Positions 26,854 to 36,818 of a DNA stretch of 64,000 bases are shown here, piece after piece; the stretch's first letter is position 1, and each line of letters starts with the position of its first letter. This DNA comes from Aeromonas schubertii (GTDB lineage: Bacteria; Pseudomonadota; Gammaproteobacteria; Enterobacterales; Aeromonadaceae). The translations under genes and the position numbers were made by a program. The stretch lies in NCBI RefSeq assembly GCF_000820105.1, contig NZ_CDDB01000010.1:124001-188000 (forward strand). The letters are read 5' to 3'. Under the pieces are notes generated by a model, which saw only the letters and a list, made by a program, of their open reading frames with translations, was not told the origin of the DNA and ran no database searches.

Positions 26854-27327
26854 TCAGGCAGCCTTGAGCGATAACACCAGCTCAAAGCGAGCCATCGGCT
26901 CATCACCATCCCGCTCCGGACAGGTGGCCACCACCTCGATGGGGCGGTTGATCCGCTGCCCCGTGGCAATAGATTCCTCGATCATGGCGTCGATCTGCTC
27001 GCCGGCCGCACTGTAGAAGCGCACATCCGCCTCCGGGCGACGAATAAACTCTCCCGCCACACTCTTGAAGGCAAAGTGCACCTTGCGCTTGCGCTGACGA
27101 CCCTTCTCCATGACCAGCAGGCCTCCGGCCAGATCGGCTCCGGTGGCAAGGGCACCAAAATACATGCTGCCCAGGTGGTTGCGGGTACGCCAACCGAGCG
27201 GGATCCGGATGGCCAGCTCCCTGGCATTAATGGTTTCGATGATCGGGGCGCAAAAACCGATGAGGGGAATGTAGCGCCACACGAAGAGGCGCAAGGCCAG
27301 ATTGGTCTTGAAACGTTGCAGATCCAT
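26854..27327 (-). CDS. DUF4442 / PaaI-like thioesterase fold protein
   Basis: 157 residues. LGWRTRNHLGSMYFGALATGADLAGGLLVM carries the hot-dog fold loop with the N-H-x-G-S-M-x-F-G-A-L motif typical of DUF4442; the second half (FKSVAGEFIRRPEADVRF) forms the matching strands. It is a predicted acyl-CoA or related thioester hydrolase of unknown substrate. The ribosome site is weak. It lies downstream of mdlB on the same strand. Confidence 0.72.
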   Translation of the reverse strand: MDLQRFKTNLALRLFVWRYIPLIGFCAPIIETINARELAIRIPLGWRTRNHLGSMYFGALATGADLAGGLLVMEKGRQRKRKVHFAFKSVAGEFIRRPEADVRFYSAAGEQIDAMIEESIATGQRINRPIEVVATCPERDGDEPMARFELVLSLKAA

Positions 27328-27413
27328 GGCAACTGATCCGATGAGTTGATGTTACGGAGATGTTGCCTGCATCGAATGGGGAATGCAAGCCGCCACTCGG
27401 GCGGCCTGCCACC

Positions 27414-29168
27414 TCAGGCTCGGCGCCCCTCCAGTTCGCGCCAGGCCCCCTGACTTTGCATATCGAACAGATGCGCATAATGGCCCCCTTTAGCCATCAG
27501 GGCATCATGGGTCCCCCTCTCCTGCACCTGGCCGCGCGAGAGCAGCAGGATCTCGTCGGCATCAACGATGGTCGAGAGGCGGTGCGCAACGGCGATCGTG
27601 GTACGCCCGCGTCTGGCATTGACCAGCGCCATCGAGAGGGCGGCTTCGGTCTGGGAATCCACGCTGGCCGTGGCCTCATCAAGGATGAGGATGCGCGGGT
27701 TACAGGCCAAGGCCCTTGCAAACGAGAGCAGTTGCCGTTGTCCGGCCGAGAGGTTTTTTCCCCCCTCGTCGAGCTCGCTATCAAGTCCCTGAGGCAGCGA
27801 ACGAACGAAGTGATCGAGTTGAACCTCAGCCAGCACCTGCCAGAGGCGTTGCTCGTCAATGCCCTCACGGCCCAGTCTGATGTTGTCGGCCAGGGTGCCC
27901 GCAAAGATAAAGGGATCTTGCTGAACAAGCCCCATCTGCCTCCTGACACCAGCCAGCCCCAGCTCCCCAAGCGGGCGACCGTCGAGTCGTATCTCTCCCC
28001 TGCCCGCAGGGTAATAGCCCATCAGCAGGCTGATGATGGTGCTCTTGCCGCTACCGGTGTGCCCCACCAGCGCGAGCATCTCTCCCGGCGAGATCTCGAA
28101 ATCGACCTCGCTCAACACCGGCTGTACTCCGTCATAGGAGAAACCCACCCCGTCGAATGCCACCCTGCCGGCCAGCAGGATGTCGGCTCCTGCACTGGGC
28201 TCACGCACCTCATCGAGCAGCTCGAAGACCCGTTCACCGGCCACCATGGATTGCTGTAACTGGCCCAGCTGATTGGTGATCTCGATGATGGGCTCGATCA
28301 TCCGCCCCAAATAGCTGATAAAGGCGTAGAGCACCCCCACCTGCACGGCACCGCTCCCCTGCCCTTCCCAGGCAAAGAGGCTCAGCAATCCCACCAGCAC
28401 CAGCATATAGAGCAGGTCGATGAGGGGGCGCAACAAGAGACCATTGATCTTCAAACCACGCAGCCGAGCCTCACGATGCTCCCCATTGACTTTGGCAAAC
28501 TCTTCGGCAAAACGGCGCTCCTGCACCAGTGTCTGGATCACCGTCATTCCCTGCAGCGATTCGTTGAGCCGACTGTTGATATCAGAGAGGAGACTACGAG
28601 TTGCCCGCACAACAGGTACACTCCAGCGCTGATAGAGCCACATGATGGCCCCCACCGAAGGCACCAGAGCCGCACACACCAGCATCAGGCGCAGATCGAG
28701 CAAGGCCATGGAGCAGAGGATGGCAAACAGCAACACCAGCTTTTGTACGAATTGGCCGATCACCTGCACATAAAGGTTCATGATCGCCTCGGTATCGTTG
28801 GTGATACGCGAAATGAGTGCCCCGGAGCGGTGCTTGTCAAAATAGCTGGCCGGCAGACGGATCGCCGTGGCGAAGACCTGCTCTCGCAAGCGCTGAACCA
28901 CCGCCTGGGCGATATGATTGAACTGCAGGGACTGACGATAGAAACCCAGTGCCGAGAGCAGTTGCAGCGTCAGATAAGCCAACGCCAGGGTAGCGACGGC
29001 CGACCCTACCATCTGACGCGGCGCCAGATAATCATCGATAAAGAGCTTAATGAGCAGCGGCCCTGCCACTTCGGCCGCCGTGGCCAACATCAGCCATCCC
29101 AAGCCACGAATGAGCCAGCCTCTGTGCTCGAGGGCATAGGCGAGCAGGCGTTTAACGGTTGAATTCAT
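27414..29168 (-). CDS. mdlB: Heterodimeric ABC exporter subunit MdlB-like
   Basis: 584 residues from the ATG at 29168, which overlaps the mdlA stop by 4 nt (ATGA). Six membrane segments occupy about 1-310. The nucleotide-binding domain has Walker A GHTGSGKST, signature LSAGQRQLLSFARAL, and Walker B ILILDEATASVD with the catalytic E and H-loop VAHRLS. It pairs with MdlA in a fused half-transporter exporter of unknown substrate; in E. coli the pair is also called SmdAB, linked to drug efflux. Confidence 0.9.
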   Translation of the reverse strand: MNSTVKRLLAYALEHRGWLIRGLGWLMLATAAEVAGPLLIKLFIDDYLAPRQMVGSAVATLALAYLTLQLLSALGFYRQSLQFNHIAQAVVQRLREQVFATAIRLPASYFDKHRSGALISRITNDTEAIMNLYVQVIGQFVQKLVLLFAILCSMALLDLRLMLVCAALVPSVGAIMWLYQRWSVPVVRATRSLLSDINSRLNESLQGMTVIQTLVQERRFAEEFAKVNGEHREARLRGLKINGLLLRPLIDLLYMLVLVGLLSLFAWEGQGSGAVQVGVLYAFISYLGRMIEPIIEITNQLGQLQQSMVAGERVFELLDEVREPSAGADILLAGRVAFDGVGFSYDGVQPVLSEVDFEISPGEMLALVGHTGSGKSTIISLLMGYYPAGRGEIRLDGRPLGELGLAGVRRQMGLVQQDPFIFAGTLADNIRLGREGIDEQRLWQVLAEVQLDHFVRSLPQGLDSELDEGGKNLSAGQRQLLSFARALACNPRILILDEATASVDSQTEAALSMALVNARRGRTTIAVAHRLSTIVDADEILLLSRGQVQERGTHDALMAKGGHYAHLFDMQSQGAWRELEGRRA

Positions 29169-30892
29169 GCCTCCTCCTCTTCGAGCCTCTGATAACGGAC
29201 CATGTCGGCATACCACCCCCCCTGACTCATCAAGGCCGGGTGAGTGCCGCGCTGGGTTACCTCCCCCTCATCGAGCACCAAGATCTCATCGGCCTGCTCG
29301 ACTGCGGTCATGCGGTGAGAGGCGATAAGCAGGGTCCGCTTCTGCCGATGGAGCGCATGCAGAATATGTTGCTCCGTATGGGCATCGACTGCCGAGAGGG
29401 CGTCATCGAGCAACAGGATGGGTGCCTCCATCAGCAGGGCTCTGGCAATGGCGATCCGCTGCTTCTGTCCTCCCGAGAGCGTGATCCCTTTCTCACCCAC
29501 TTCGGTCTCATAACCCCTTGGAAAACGGACTATCTCATCGTGGATGCAGGCGATACGTGCCACCGTCTCCACCTCTGCCGCCGAGGCATCGGGACGCCCC
29601 AGAGCGATGTTACCCCGTATGGTGGTCGAGAAGAGGAAAGGCTCCTGGGGTACATAGGCCAGCTGATGACGCAGCTCCCCCAGCGAAAGCTCAGGGAGCG
29701 GGATGCCATTCATGGTAATGCGCCCCGTATCGGGATCGGCCAGGCGCAGCAGCAACCGGATAAGCGAGCTCTTGCCGGCACCGGTACGACCCACCACCCC
29801 AATCATGGAGCCTTCAGCCAGGGAGAAGTGGATATCCCGAAGCAAGGTGCGCCCCTCACGACTCCAACCGACCCGCTCCAGAGTCAGTGGCCAGGGCTGC
29901 CGGCATGGCTGGGCAAGGGCCGGCTCGGCGATGGCTCCGCTCTCGGCCAGCAGGGTCTCGATACGGCTATAGGCCGCACTCCCGCGCTCGATGATGTTAA
30001 AAAGCCAAGCAATGGCGAACATGGGCCAGATGAGTTGGCCCAGATACATGGTAAAGCTGGTCAACTCCCCCAAAGTGAGATGCTCTTGCACCACCAGATA
30101 CCCGCCGCCGGCCACGGCCAGAAAATAGGAGGCGCCGATACAGAGATAGATAACAGGATCAAACTTGGCATCGATACGGGCAACCGCCATGTTGCGCTGT
30201 CCGGCCTGACGGGTCAGTTCGGCAAAGGTGCGATCCTCCAATGCCTCTACCGCGTAGGATTTGAGTACGCGCACCCCGGATAGCGCCTCCTGAGTCTTGT
30301 TGTTGAGGCGCGAGAAGGCGGCCTGTGCCTCTTTGAACTCCCGGTAAATCTGTTTGCCAAAGCGATTCATGCATAACGCCATGACAGGCAGGGGGAGCAG
30401 AGAGAGCAGGGTCAGCTGCCAGGAGTACTGGGTTGCCATGATCCCCAACACCAGAGCGCCGACGATAAAAGAGTCCACCAGCGTCAGCACCCCTTCACCG
30501 GCCGTCATCTCCACCGCCTGAATGTCGTTGGTGGCATGCGCCATCAGGGAGCCGGTGCGGTGGCGTTGATAAAAGTCCGGGCTCATGGCCAGGAAATGGG
30601 TAAAGAGCCGGTTGCGAAGCACATAAGCCAACCGGTATGAGGCGCCAAACAGGGTGACACGCCACACATAGCGCAAGCCGTAGATGCAAAGCCCCAGCAG
30701 TAACAAGAGACCCAGATAACCCCAGAGATCCACCAGCAGGGCTCCCCCCGTGGTCACGCGATCCACGACTATGCCGACGATCCGGGGTGGAATGGCCGTG
30801 AGCAGGGCCACCAGCATCAACAGCGTGATAGCGAGCAGATAACGACGCCACTGCTCACGAAAAAACCAGCGCAAACGCAGAAAAATGGTCAC
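29165..30892 (-). CDS. mdlA: Heterodimeric ABC exporter subunit MdlA-like
   Basis: 575 residues from the GTG at 30892, chosen because AGAGG is 5 nt before it and the N-terminus MTIFLRLRWFFREQWRRYLL then matches MdlA; the GTG two codons earlier sits directly on the ribosome site. Six membrane segments are followed by a nucleotide-binding domain with GRTGAGKSS, LSGGQKQRIAIARAL and ILLLDDALSAVD. The Walker B is followed by D (DDALS) rather than E, so this site is probably the degenerate partner of the MdlB catalytic site. Translation is coupled to mdlB through ATGA. Confidence 0.9.
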   Translation of the reverse strand: MTIFLRLRWFFREQWRRYLLAITLLMLVALLTAIPPRIVGIVVDRVTTGGALLVDLWGYLGLLLLLGLCIYGLRYVWRVTLFGASYRLAYVLRNRLFTHFLAMSPDFYQRHRTGSLMAHATNDIQAVEMTAGEGVLTLVDSFIVGALVLGIMATQYSWQLTLLSLLPLPVMALCMNRFGKQIYREFKEAQAAFSRLNNKTQEALSGVRVLKSYAVEALEDRTFAELTRQAGQRNMAVARIDAKFDPVIYLCIGASYFLAVAGGGYLVVQEHLTLGELTSFTMYLGQLIWPMFAIAWLFNIIERGSAAYSRIETLLAESGAIAEPALAQPCRQPWPLTLERVGWSREGRTLLRDIHFSLAEGSMIGVVGRTGAGKSSLIRLLLRLADPDTGRITMNGIPLPELSLGELRHQLAYVPQEPFLFSTTIRGNIALGRPDASAAEVETVARIACIHDEIVRFPRGYETEVGEKGITLSGGQKQRIAIARALLMEAPILLLDDALSAVDAHTEQHILHALHRQKRTLLIASHRMTAVEQADEILVLDEGEVTQRGTHPALMSQGGWYADMVRYQRLEEEEA

Positions 30893-30953
30893 AACCACCT
30901 CTTGGACGGATCAGAGTGACCCTATTGTAAGGCGTCATGAATAAAAATCAGTT

Positions 30954-33629
30954 TCATTCTTTGCCAAGGCCGACAACCCAGGGGGATGAGTCCTGGTGCT
31001 CATGGAGCTCGGTACTCTCATGGCTCAACAGATAGCGTTCAAGCGCCGCCAGGGTTTGTGCGAAGATCGAGTGCAGCTCCTCAAGTCGAGGAGACGCCCC
31101 TGACTGCACCGAGTGGATGCACTCACTGCAGGCCCGCTGCAATCGTTTGGCCATCAGGTTGCCGGCCAGTCTCTTGAGGCTTCCCAGGAGGCTACACAGA
31201 TGAGCCCTCTCCTCCTGTTGCAGGGCAAGCTCTATCTGATACATGGCATGCCGGTGTTCGCTGACAAACTGGCTGGCCATCACCATCAGGGCCTCTTCAT
31301 CGCCACCGACTCGCGACAGCGCCATGGCGCAGTCAAAGAGTGGCAGTGATTGGGAGGGGATGACGGCCTGTCGGTCACGGGCCGTGACCAGCTCGATAAT
31401 GGCCTTGTAAAGCTCCGTCTTGCCAACCGGCTTGGTCACATAGCCATTCATGCCGGCATCGAAGCAGTGCCCCCGATCCTCGGGCATGGCACTGGCCGTC
31501 AGGGCGATGATGGGCAGTGACTCGGACGAGCGATAGCGACGGATCCTGCGGGTCGCCTCCAGACCATCCATGACCGGCATTTGCAAGTCCATTAGCACCA
31601 GATCGAACTCTTCTTGCAATACCCATTGCACCGCCTCGGCCCCGTTATCGACCACCTCGGTGTGAGCCTCTACCCGTCTGAGATACTCAACGATGAGCTG
31701 CTGATTGACCCGGTTATCTTCTGCCAACAAGATCCTGATACCGGCGAGCTCCCCCACCCAGTCGGTTCGCTCATCGGGGGACGGGACCCTCTCCTGTTCG
31801 CGTTGGGTGAGCAGCGCGTTCATCTTGTCCAGCAGCAAGGGCTCGGTCACCGGCTTGCTCAGGAAATGTTGCAGCTCCAAGGACTCCATACGCCGATGCA
31901 GGCCATCGCGGGACCAGGCGCTGATCACCAACACCGGCAACGTGGCGAGCCTGGGCTGCCCACGCAATACAGGTACCAGATCCAGGCCATCCTCATCCCC
32001 CAGCCGCCAGTCGAGGATCACCATAGTCAGGCGATCCCCGATCATTCTCACCGACTCTCGGGCGTCGGCCAGGGTCGTCGCCTCGTGGACGACCGCCCCG
32101 GCGCGCTGCAGTACACTGCGCAGCAGATCCATCACCAAGGGATTGTCTTCCAGCAGCAGGATTTCGCTCCCTCCGGGAAGGAGGCGCTCTGTATGAGCTC
32201 CTCCATAAATGGCGGGTGAGAAGGGAATATCGAAAAAGAATCGAGCCCCCTGACCGGGTTCACTCTCGACTCCTATGTTACCGCCCATCAGCCCCACCAG
32301 CCGTTGGGAAATATTCAATCCGAGCCCGGTGCCTCCGTATTTTCGGCTATAACCGGCATCGAGCTGAGAAAAAGGCTTAAAGAGGCGCGAGCGCTTGTCG
32401 GGATCGATGCCGATACCGGTATCACTGACCGAAAATGCCAACCTTCCCTGCTCGTCGACGCGGATGGAGAGGGTAACCATCCCCTCTTCGGTAAACTTGA
32501 TGGCATTGCCGACCAGGTTGATGAGCACCTGCCCCAACCGAAGTGCATCACCACGTAGCCGTTCTGGCACCGACGGCGCCTTGTCGATCATCACCTCGAG
32601 AGCCTTGCGTTCGCTCATGTCTGCAAACATGGCCGCCAGCGAGTCCAACAACTCGTCGATACTGAAATCGCACTCCTCCAGGGTCAGGTTGCCCGACTCA
32701 ACCTTACTCAGATCCAGGATGTCATTAATGAGCAGCAGCAGGTTATCCGATGCCACCTTGATCTTGCCCAGATAATCACGCTGGGTCAGAGTCAATTCGG
32801 TTTGTAGTGCCAGGGAGGTAAAGCCGATCACCGCATTCATCGGTGTTCTGATCTCATGGCTCATGTTGGCCAGAAAATCGCTACGGCTCTTGGCCAGCCC
32901 CTGAGCGTGATCCGCCATGGCGCGCAGGTGCCTGTCCCGATGCCAGAGCATTCCTCCAATGGTGATGGCAGTGAGCAGCACCATCAATGCAGTGGTCCCA
33001 TAGAGCGCCCCCTTGAGGCGATTGATCTCCGAACTCTGGTCCATCTTCCAGCCGAGCAGGGTAGAGAGCTCCTCCCCCGCCGCCAGACGATCGCGCATTC
33101 GATGCATCAGCCCGTCAACCTCCTGCCACTGCAGATAGAGGGGCAGCAGCTTGTCGGCACTGTCTCCCTGCAGCGTGGATAACAGGTGTGGATTCAAGGC
33201 GTCATCATGTGCCCCCTCTCCCTGAGGGAGCCGACCTGTCAGCTGCTGGCGATAGGCATCGCCAAGGCGTCTGGCACGCTCGTGTTGCAAGCCAAATGCC
33301 ATCAGGTCGTTCATGTATCGAGTCAGGATGTTGACGATGTCACCTCCCTGGCTCAGCTCATCGTCGAAGGCGGCGTCGCGATAGAAGTGCACAAACGCCT
33401 CCACTTCCTGATGCAACGGGGCCAGCGATCGTTCGAGGTCTCGGGTATTCATGGATTGTCCCAGCACGGCGACAGTGCCAAGGCTGATATGATGGAAAAG
33501 CTCATCGGCGCGCTGGGTCAGTGCCACGGCTCGTTCAAGTTGCCTTATCTGATAGATGCCGCCCCCAACCAGTAACAAAATGGAGAGCACCAGACAGGCC
33601 CATAGCCAGTTGTAGCTTCGTTCTGTCAT
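30954..33629 (-). CDS. Hybrid sensor histidine kinase with two receivers and degenerate Hpt
   Basis: 891 residues. TM1 is about 8-27 and TM2 about 209-228, enclosing a helical periplasmic sensor. HisKA has H258 (ANMSHEIRTPMN); the HATPase has N-box NLVGNAIKFT (about 371-380) and G-boxes DTGIGI and GGTGLGL. Receiver 1 has D540 (VILDWRL). Receiver 2 has D681 (LMDLQMPVMDG) and K733 (TKPVG). The last 130 residues look like an Hpt domain, but the phospho-His position is Gly816 (LLGSLKRLAGNLMA against the usual AHxLKGxAGNxGA). No response regulator gene is adjacent. It is divergent from trxC. The signal sensed is unknown. Confidence 0.88.
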   Translation of the reverse strand: MTERSYNWLWACLVLSILLLVGGGIYQIRQLERAVALTQRADELFHHISLGTVAVLGQSMNTRDLERSLAPLHQEVEAFVHFYRDAAFDDELSQGGDIVNILTRYMNDLMAFGLQHERARRLGDAYRQQLTGRLPQGEGAHDDALNPHLLSTLQGDSADKLLPLYLQWQEVDGLMHRMRDRLAAGEELSTLLGWKMDQSSEINRLKGALYGTTALMVLLTAITIGGMLWHRDRHLRAMADHAQGLAKSRSDFLANMSHEIRTPMNAVIGFTSLALQTELTLTQRDYLGKIKVASDNLLLLINDILDLSKVESGNLTLEECDFSIDELLDSLAAMFADMSERKALEVMIDKAPSVPERLRGDALRLGQVLINLVGNAIKFTEEGMVTLSIRVDEQGRLAFSVSDTGIGIDPDKRSRLFKPFSQLDAGYSRKYGGTGLGLNISQRLVGLMGGNIGVESEPGQGARFFFDIPFSPAIYGGAHTERLLPGGSEILLLEDNPLVMDLLRSVLQRAGAVVHEATTLADARESVRMIGDRLTMVILDWRLGDEDGLDLVPVLRGQPRLATLPVLVISAWSRDGLHRRMESLELQHFLSKPVTEPLLLDKMNALLTQREQERVPSPDERTDWVGELAGIRILLAEDNRVNQQLIVEYLRRVEAHTEVVDNGAEAVQWVLQEEFDLVLMDLQMPVMDGLEATRRIRRYRSSESLPIIALTASAMPEDRGHCFDAGMNGYVTKPVGKTELYKAIIELVTARDRQAVIPSQSLPLFDCAMALSRVGGDEEALMVMASQFVSEHRHAMYQIELALQQEERAHLCSLLGSLKRLAGNLMAKRLQRACSECIHSVQSGASPRLEELHSIFAQTLAALERYLLSHESTELHEHQDSSPWVVGLGKE

Positions 33630-33677
33630 GTTTATCCCGTGTTATTCTCGTCACTTTAGAATTATTAAGGAGCCGGC

Positions 33678-34115
33678 ATGTCCTCCATCATCACCTATTG
33701 TAGCCACTGCTATGTGAAGAACCGAATGAACCTCAGTCGTCCCCCTCAGGAAGCCCGTTGCGGACGATGCCATCAACCCCTCATCGATCTGGCCCCTGTC
33801 GTCGCCACCGATGCCAATTTCGAGGCGTTGATCGCCTCCGATATCCCTGTGGTTATCGACTTTTGGGCCAGCTGGTGTGGGCCTTGCCTGCAATTTGCCC
33901 CCACCTTTAACGCGGTCGCCACCGAGCTTGAGCCACGCTTTCGCTTTGCCAAGCTCGATACGGAAAAAGAGAGCAATCTCGCCGCCCGCTTCGCCATTCG
34001 CAGCATTCCAAGTCTGCTGGTTTTTCAGCGCGGCCAGGTGATTGCGCAGCGCAGCGGCGCCCTGCCGGCATCCTTGTTCAGGCAGTGGCTGGAGACACTC
34101 CCCCGGGCATCCTGA
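33678..34115 (+). CDS. trxC: Thioredoxin 2 (TrxC)
   Basis: 145 residues. The N-terminal zinc-binding region has two CxxC pairs (CSHC at 8-11, CGRC at 28-31), which distinguishes TrxC from TrxA. The thioredoxin fold has the active site WCGPC (about 67-71) and cis-Pro loop SIPSL. It reduces protein disulfides in the cytoplasm, mostly under oxidative stress. AAGGAG precedes the ATG. It is divergent from the hybrid kinase with only 48 bp between. Confidence 0.94.
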   Translation: MSSIITYCSHCYVKNRMNLSRPPQEARCGRCHQPLIDLAPVVATDANFEALIASDIPVVIDFWASWCGPCLQFAPTFNAVATELEPRFRFAKLDTEKESNLAARFAIRSIPSLLVFQRGQVIAQRSGALPASLFRQWLETLPRAS

Positions 34116-34269
34116 CTCACCCAGCGTCCCCGTCAACACAGGGAGGCGAGTGGATACACCGCCGATTATTGTGAGTCTTACCATGTTTTCAGCAGGGTTG
34201 ACTGTTCGTTACCGGTTACCTGGATGTAACATCCCAATCACCAATACAACAACAATCCAATGGAAACTC

Positions 34270-35670
34270 ATGAGCGATCAACATATTTCTTCGCATCAGC
34301 CGCAGACTGTCACCCCACGCTGGCTGGATATGAAATCCGGCATCCTGATTGCCGATCTGCTGCTGCTCTTTGCCATGCTGAGCTGGCTTCCGTTCGACCC
34401 CAATGTCAACAAGGGGCTGGCGATCCTCGTCTTTATCGCCATTCTCTGGCTCACCGAGGCGGTGCATATCACCATCACGGCCCTGGCCATCCCGGTGCTG
34501 GCGACCCTGCTCGGGGTCGCCGACATGGCCAAGTCTCTCACCAGCTTCGCCAACCCGGTTCTGTTTCTCTTCTTCGGTGGCTTTGCGCTGGCGGCCGCCC
34601 TCTCGAAACAACAGCTCGATGCCCAGCTGGCCGCCAAGGTGATGCAACTGGCCAAGGGGCACCTCGGCTGGGCGACCGTGGTCCTCTTTTCAGTCACGGC
34701 CGCCCTCTCCATGTGGATCAGCAACACCGCTACCGCCGCCATGATGATGCCGCTGGCGCTGGGCATGCTCAAAGGGCTGGATGTTCACAAAGAGCGTCGG
34801 ACCCTGGTGTTTGTACTGCTGGGGGTGGCCTATAGCGCCAGCATCGGCGGGATCGGCACCCTGGTCGGCAGCCCCCCCAATGCCATCGCCGCCGCCCAGA
34901 TGGGGATCGGCTTCACCGACTGGCTCAAGTTCGGGATCCCGGTCGTCGTCATCTTCCTGCCGGTTGGCATTGGTCTGCTCTATCTGGTTACCCGTCCTAC
35001 CCTCTCTCACCAGGTCCGGAGCCAGAAGGTCAGCATCGTCTGGAATGGCGAACGCAAGACGACCCTGATCATCTTTTTGGCCACGGTCGCTCTCTGGATC
35101 GGCTCCCAGCCGCTCTCCAAGGCACTGGGGGGCATTGCCCAACTCGATACCCTGATCGCCATGGGCGCCATTCTGGCTATCGCCGTCAGCCGGGTCGCCA
35201 GTTGGGAAGACATCAACAAAAACACCGACTGGGGGGTGCTGATGCTCTTTGGCGGTGGCCTCACCTTGAGCGTGGTCCTCAAAGATACCGGGGCCAATGC
35301 CTTCCTGGCGCAGCATCTCTCCAGTGCGCTGGCAACGCTACCGCTGTTCCTGGTTCTACTCTGCCTCGCCGCCTTCGTCATCTTCCTGACCGAGCTGGTC
35401 TCCAATACCGCCACGGCGGCCCTGCTGGTTCCTCTCTTCGCCGGGGTTGCCGAGGCAATGGGCGTCTCCCCTGTGGTGGTCTCGGTTCTGATTGCCATCG
35501 GGGCCTCTTGCGCCTTTATGCTCCCGGTGGCCACGCCTCCCAATGCCATTGTCTTTGCCAGTGGCCACATCCGCCAACGGGAGATGATGCGTGCCGGATT
35601 GGCCCTTAACCTGATCTTCACCCTGATCATCACCCTGCTGGCCTACTTTGTGGGGGACATACTCCACTAA
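34270..35670 (+). CDS. DASS-family (SLC13) anion/dicarboxylate transporter
   Basis: 466 residues from the ATG at 34270; the frame is open further upstream, but those residues do not look like protein. About eleven or twelve membrane segments are visible. The two inverted-repeat signature motifs for sodium and substrate binding are present: SNTATAAMMMPLALG (about 155) and SNTATAALLVPLF (about 380), plus GSPPNAIAAA and TPPNAIVFASG. These mark the DASS family of sodium-coupled dicarboxylate, citrate or sulfate transporters. The exact anion cannot be told. A strong intrinsic terminator follows. Confidence 0.9.
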   Translation: MSDQHISSHQPQTVTPRWLDMKSGILIADLLLLFAMLSWLPFDPNVNKGLAILVFIAILWLTEAVHITITALAIPVLATLLGVADMAKSLTSFANPVLFLFFGGFALAAALSKQQLDAQLAAKVMQLAKGHLGWATVVLFSVTAALSMWISNTATAAMMMPLALGMLKGLDVHKERRTLVFVLLGVAYSASIGGIGTLVGSPPNAIAAAQMGIGFTDWLKFGIPVVVIFLPVGIGLLYLVTRPTLSHQVRSQKVSIVWNGERKTTLIIFLATVALWIGSQPLSKALGGIAQLDTLIAMGAILAIAVSRVASWEDINKNTDWGVLMLFGGGLTLSVVLKDTGANAFLAQHLSSALATLPLFLVLLCLAAFVIFLTELVSNTATAALLVPLFAGVAEAMGVSPVVVSVLIAIGASCAFMLPVATPPNAIVFASGHIRQREMMRAGLALNLIFTLIITLLAYFVGDILH

Positions 35671-35686
35671 ACGCCCCTGTAACGAC

Positions 35687-35718
35687 GAAGGCCAGTCATA
35701 CGACTGGCCTTCTCTTTT
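35687..35718 (+). terminator. Intrinsic terminator after the DASS transporter
   Basis: GAAGGCCAGTC-ATAC-GACTGGCCTTC is an 11-bp stem followed by TCTTTTT, ideal for the plus strand. It may also serve the convergent DUF5718 gene. Confidence 0.88.
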
Positions 35719-35736
35719 TATCGCACCAAGCGACCT

Positions 35737-36582
35737 TCAGATCCCGCGTACCGCCTGGATCAGGGGGCTCATGTCTGCAGGAAAGGAGCGGCTGCGGATC
35801 GCCTCTTGCACGGCCCGCTCATCGTAGCGGTCAGCAGGATAGAGCACGACGCAGCTCACATCACCCGGGGCCAGGAAGTTGTGCTCACCGAAGTCGGTGT
35901 AGCGGGTCGCCCCTATGCTGACAAGCAGCCGAGAAGGATAACCGGCCCCCTCCAGCAGCCCGAGCAGATACTCGGCCGGCCCCTCATCCTCCTGATGATT
36001 GAGCTTGTCACACATCCACTCCACCAGCCGACCATGGAAATAGCTGTAGTCGACCACGGCACTGTCCACCCCATAGGGGATCAACTCACCATCGCGCTGC
36101 AGATAACAGGCGATGCGATAACCGTCGAGCAGGCCACCAGGCTGCAACCCATCGATGGGCAACAGGGTGGCTGAAAGCCCCTTGCTGCAAGGCCCCCAAT
36201 TTTTCTTCTCGCTGATCTTGCGTGCATTGGGTCTGCGAATAGAGCAGTCATTGTAGGCACCAAACCCGGTGGGTCGCAGTGCGCTCACCTTGCCATCCCG
36301 ATATTCGACCTGACACAGCAGGGCGACCTCCGGCTCAATCTGCACCTTTTCATCCCCGGATATGGCGGCCTCTGGCAGTAACAGGGTATCGCTGCTGACC
36401 GGAAAGACGCCCAGTTGGCCATCGTGCCCCGGCACATAAAAAGGAAACATCGCCTTGGGCGCCAACTTGTCACGCACCATGACGGCCACAAAATCGGAGG
36501 CCTCGCCGGCCTGCTCAAGGTGCCCGGCAAAATTACCGGCCACACCCAGTCCCATCATCTGATGCCACTGCTTCTCTTGCAT
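35737..36582 (-). CDS. DUF5718 family protein
   Basis: 281 residues from the ATG at 36582 (MQEKQWHQMMGLGVAGNFAGHLEQAGEA). The frame is open 9 codons further upstream. The conserved core GVAGNFAGHLEQAGEASDF and YNDCSIRRPNARKISEKKNWGPCSKG fit DUF5718, a soluble family resembling fumarylacetoacetate-hydrolase-type proteins in its glycine-rich core. No function is established. It is a single gene convergent with the DASS transporter. Confidence 0.7.
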   Translation of the reverse strand: MQEKQWHQMMGLGVAGNFAGHLEQAGEASDFVAVMVRDKLAPKAMFPFYVPGHDGQLGVFPVSSDTLLLPEAAISGDEKVQIEPEVALLCQVEYRDGKVSALRPTGFGAYNDCSIRRPNARKISEKKNWGPCSKGLSATLLPIDGLQPGGLLDGYRIACYLQRDGELIPYGVDSAVVDYSYFHGRLVEWMCDKLNHQEDEGPAEYLLGLLEGAGYPSRLLVSIGATRYTDFGEHNFLAPGDVSCVVLYPADRYDERAVQEAIRSRSFPADMSPLIQAVRGI

Positions 36583-36818
36583 TACTCCACTCCGCTGCAT
36601 ACCAGCCACTACGGGTGGCCGGGGATCACTCGAAACGCGCTATTAGAGCACAGCTCTTTGGGTGGCGCCCACTACTGAGAGACCAAACTGTGGTCCCCCT
36701 CTCTTCAGGTGGAACAACGGTTTACCCCTCGCCAAGGGGGCGGCACAAGGATAGAATGCGCCCCAGCCTCCGGCTGCATACACCTAATCCGGCTCACCCC
36801 TCTTTTTGGATCCAATTG

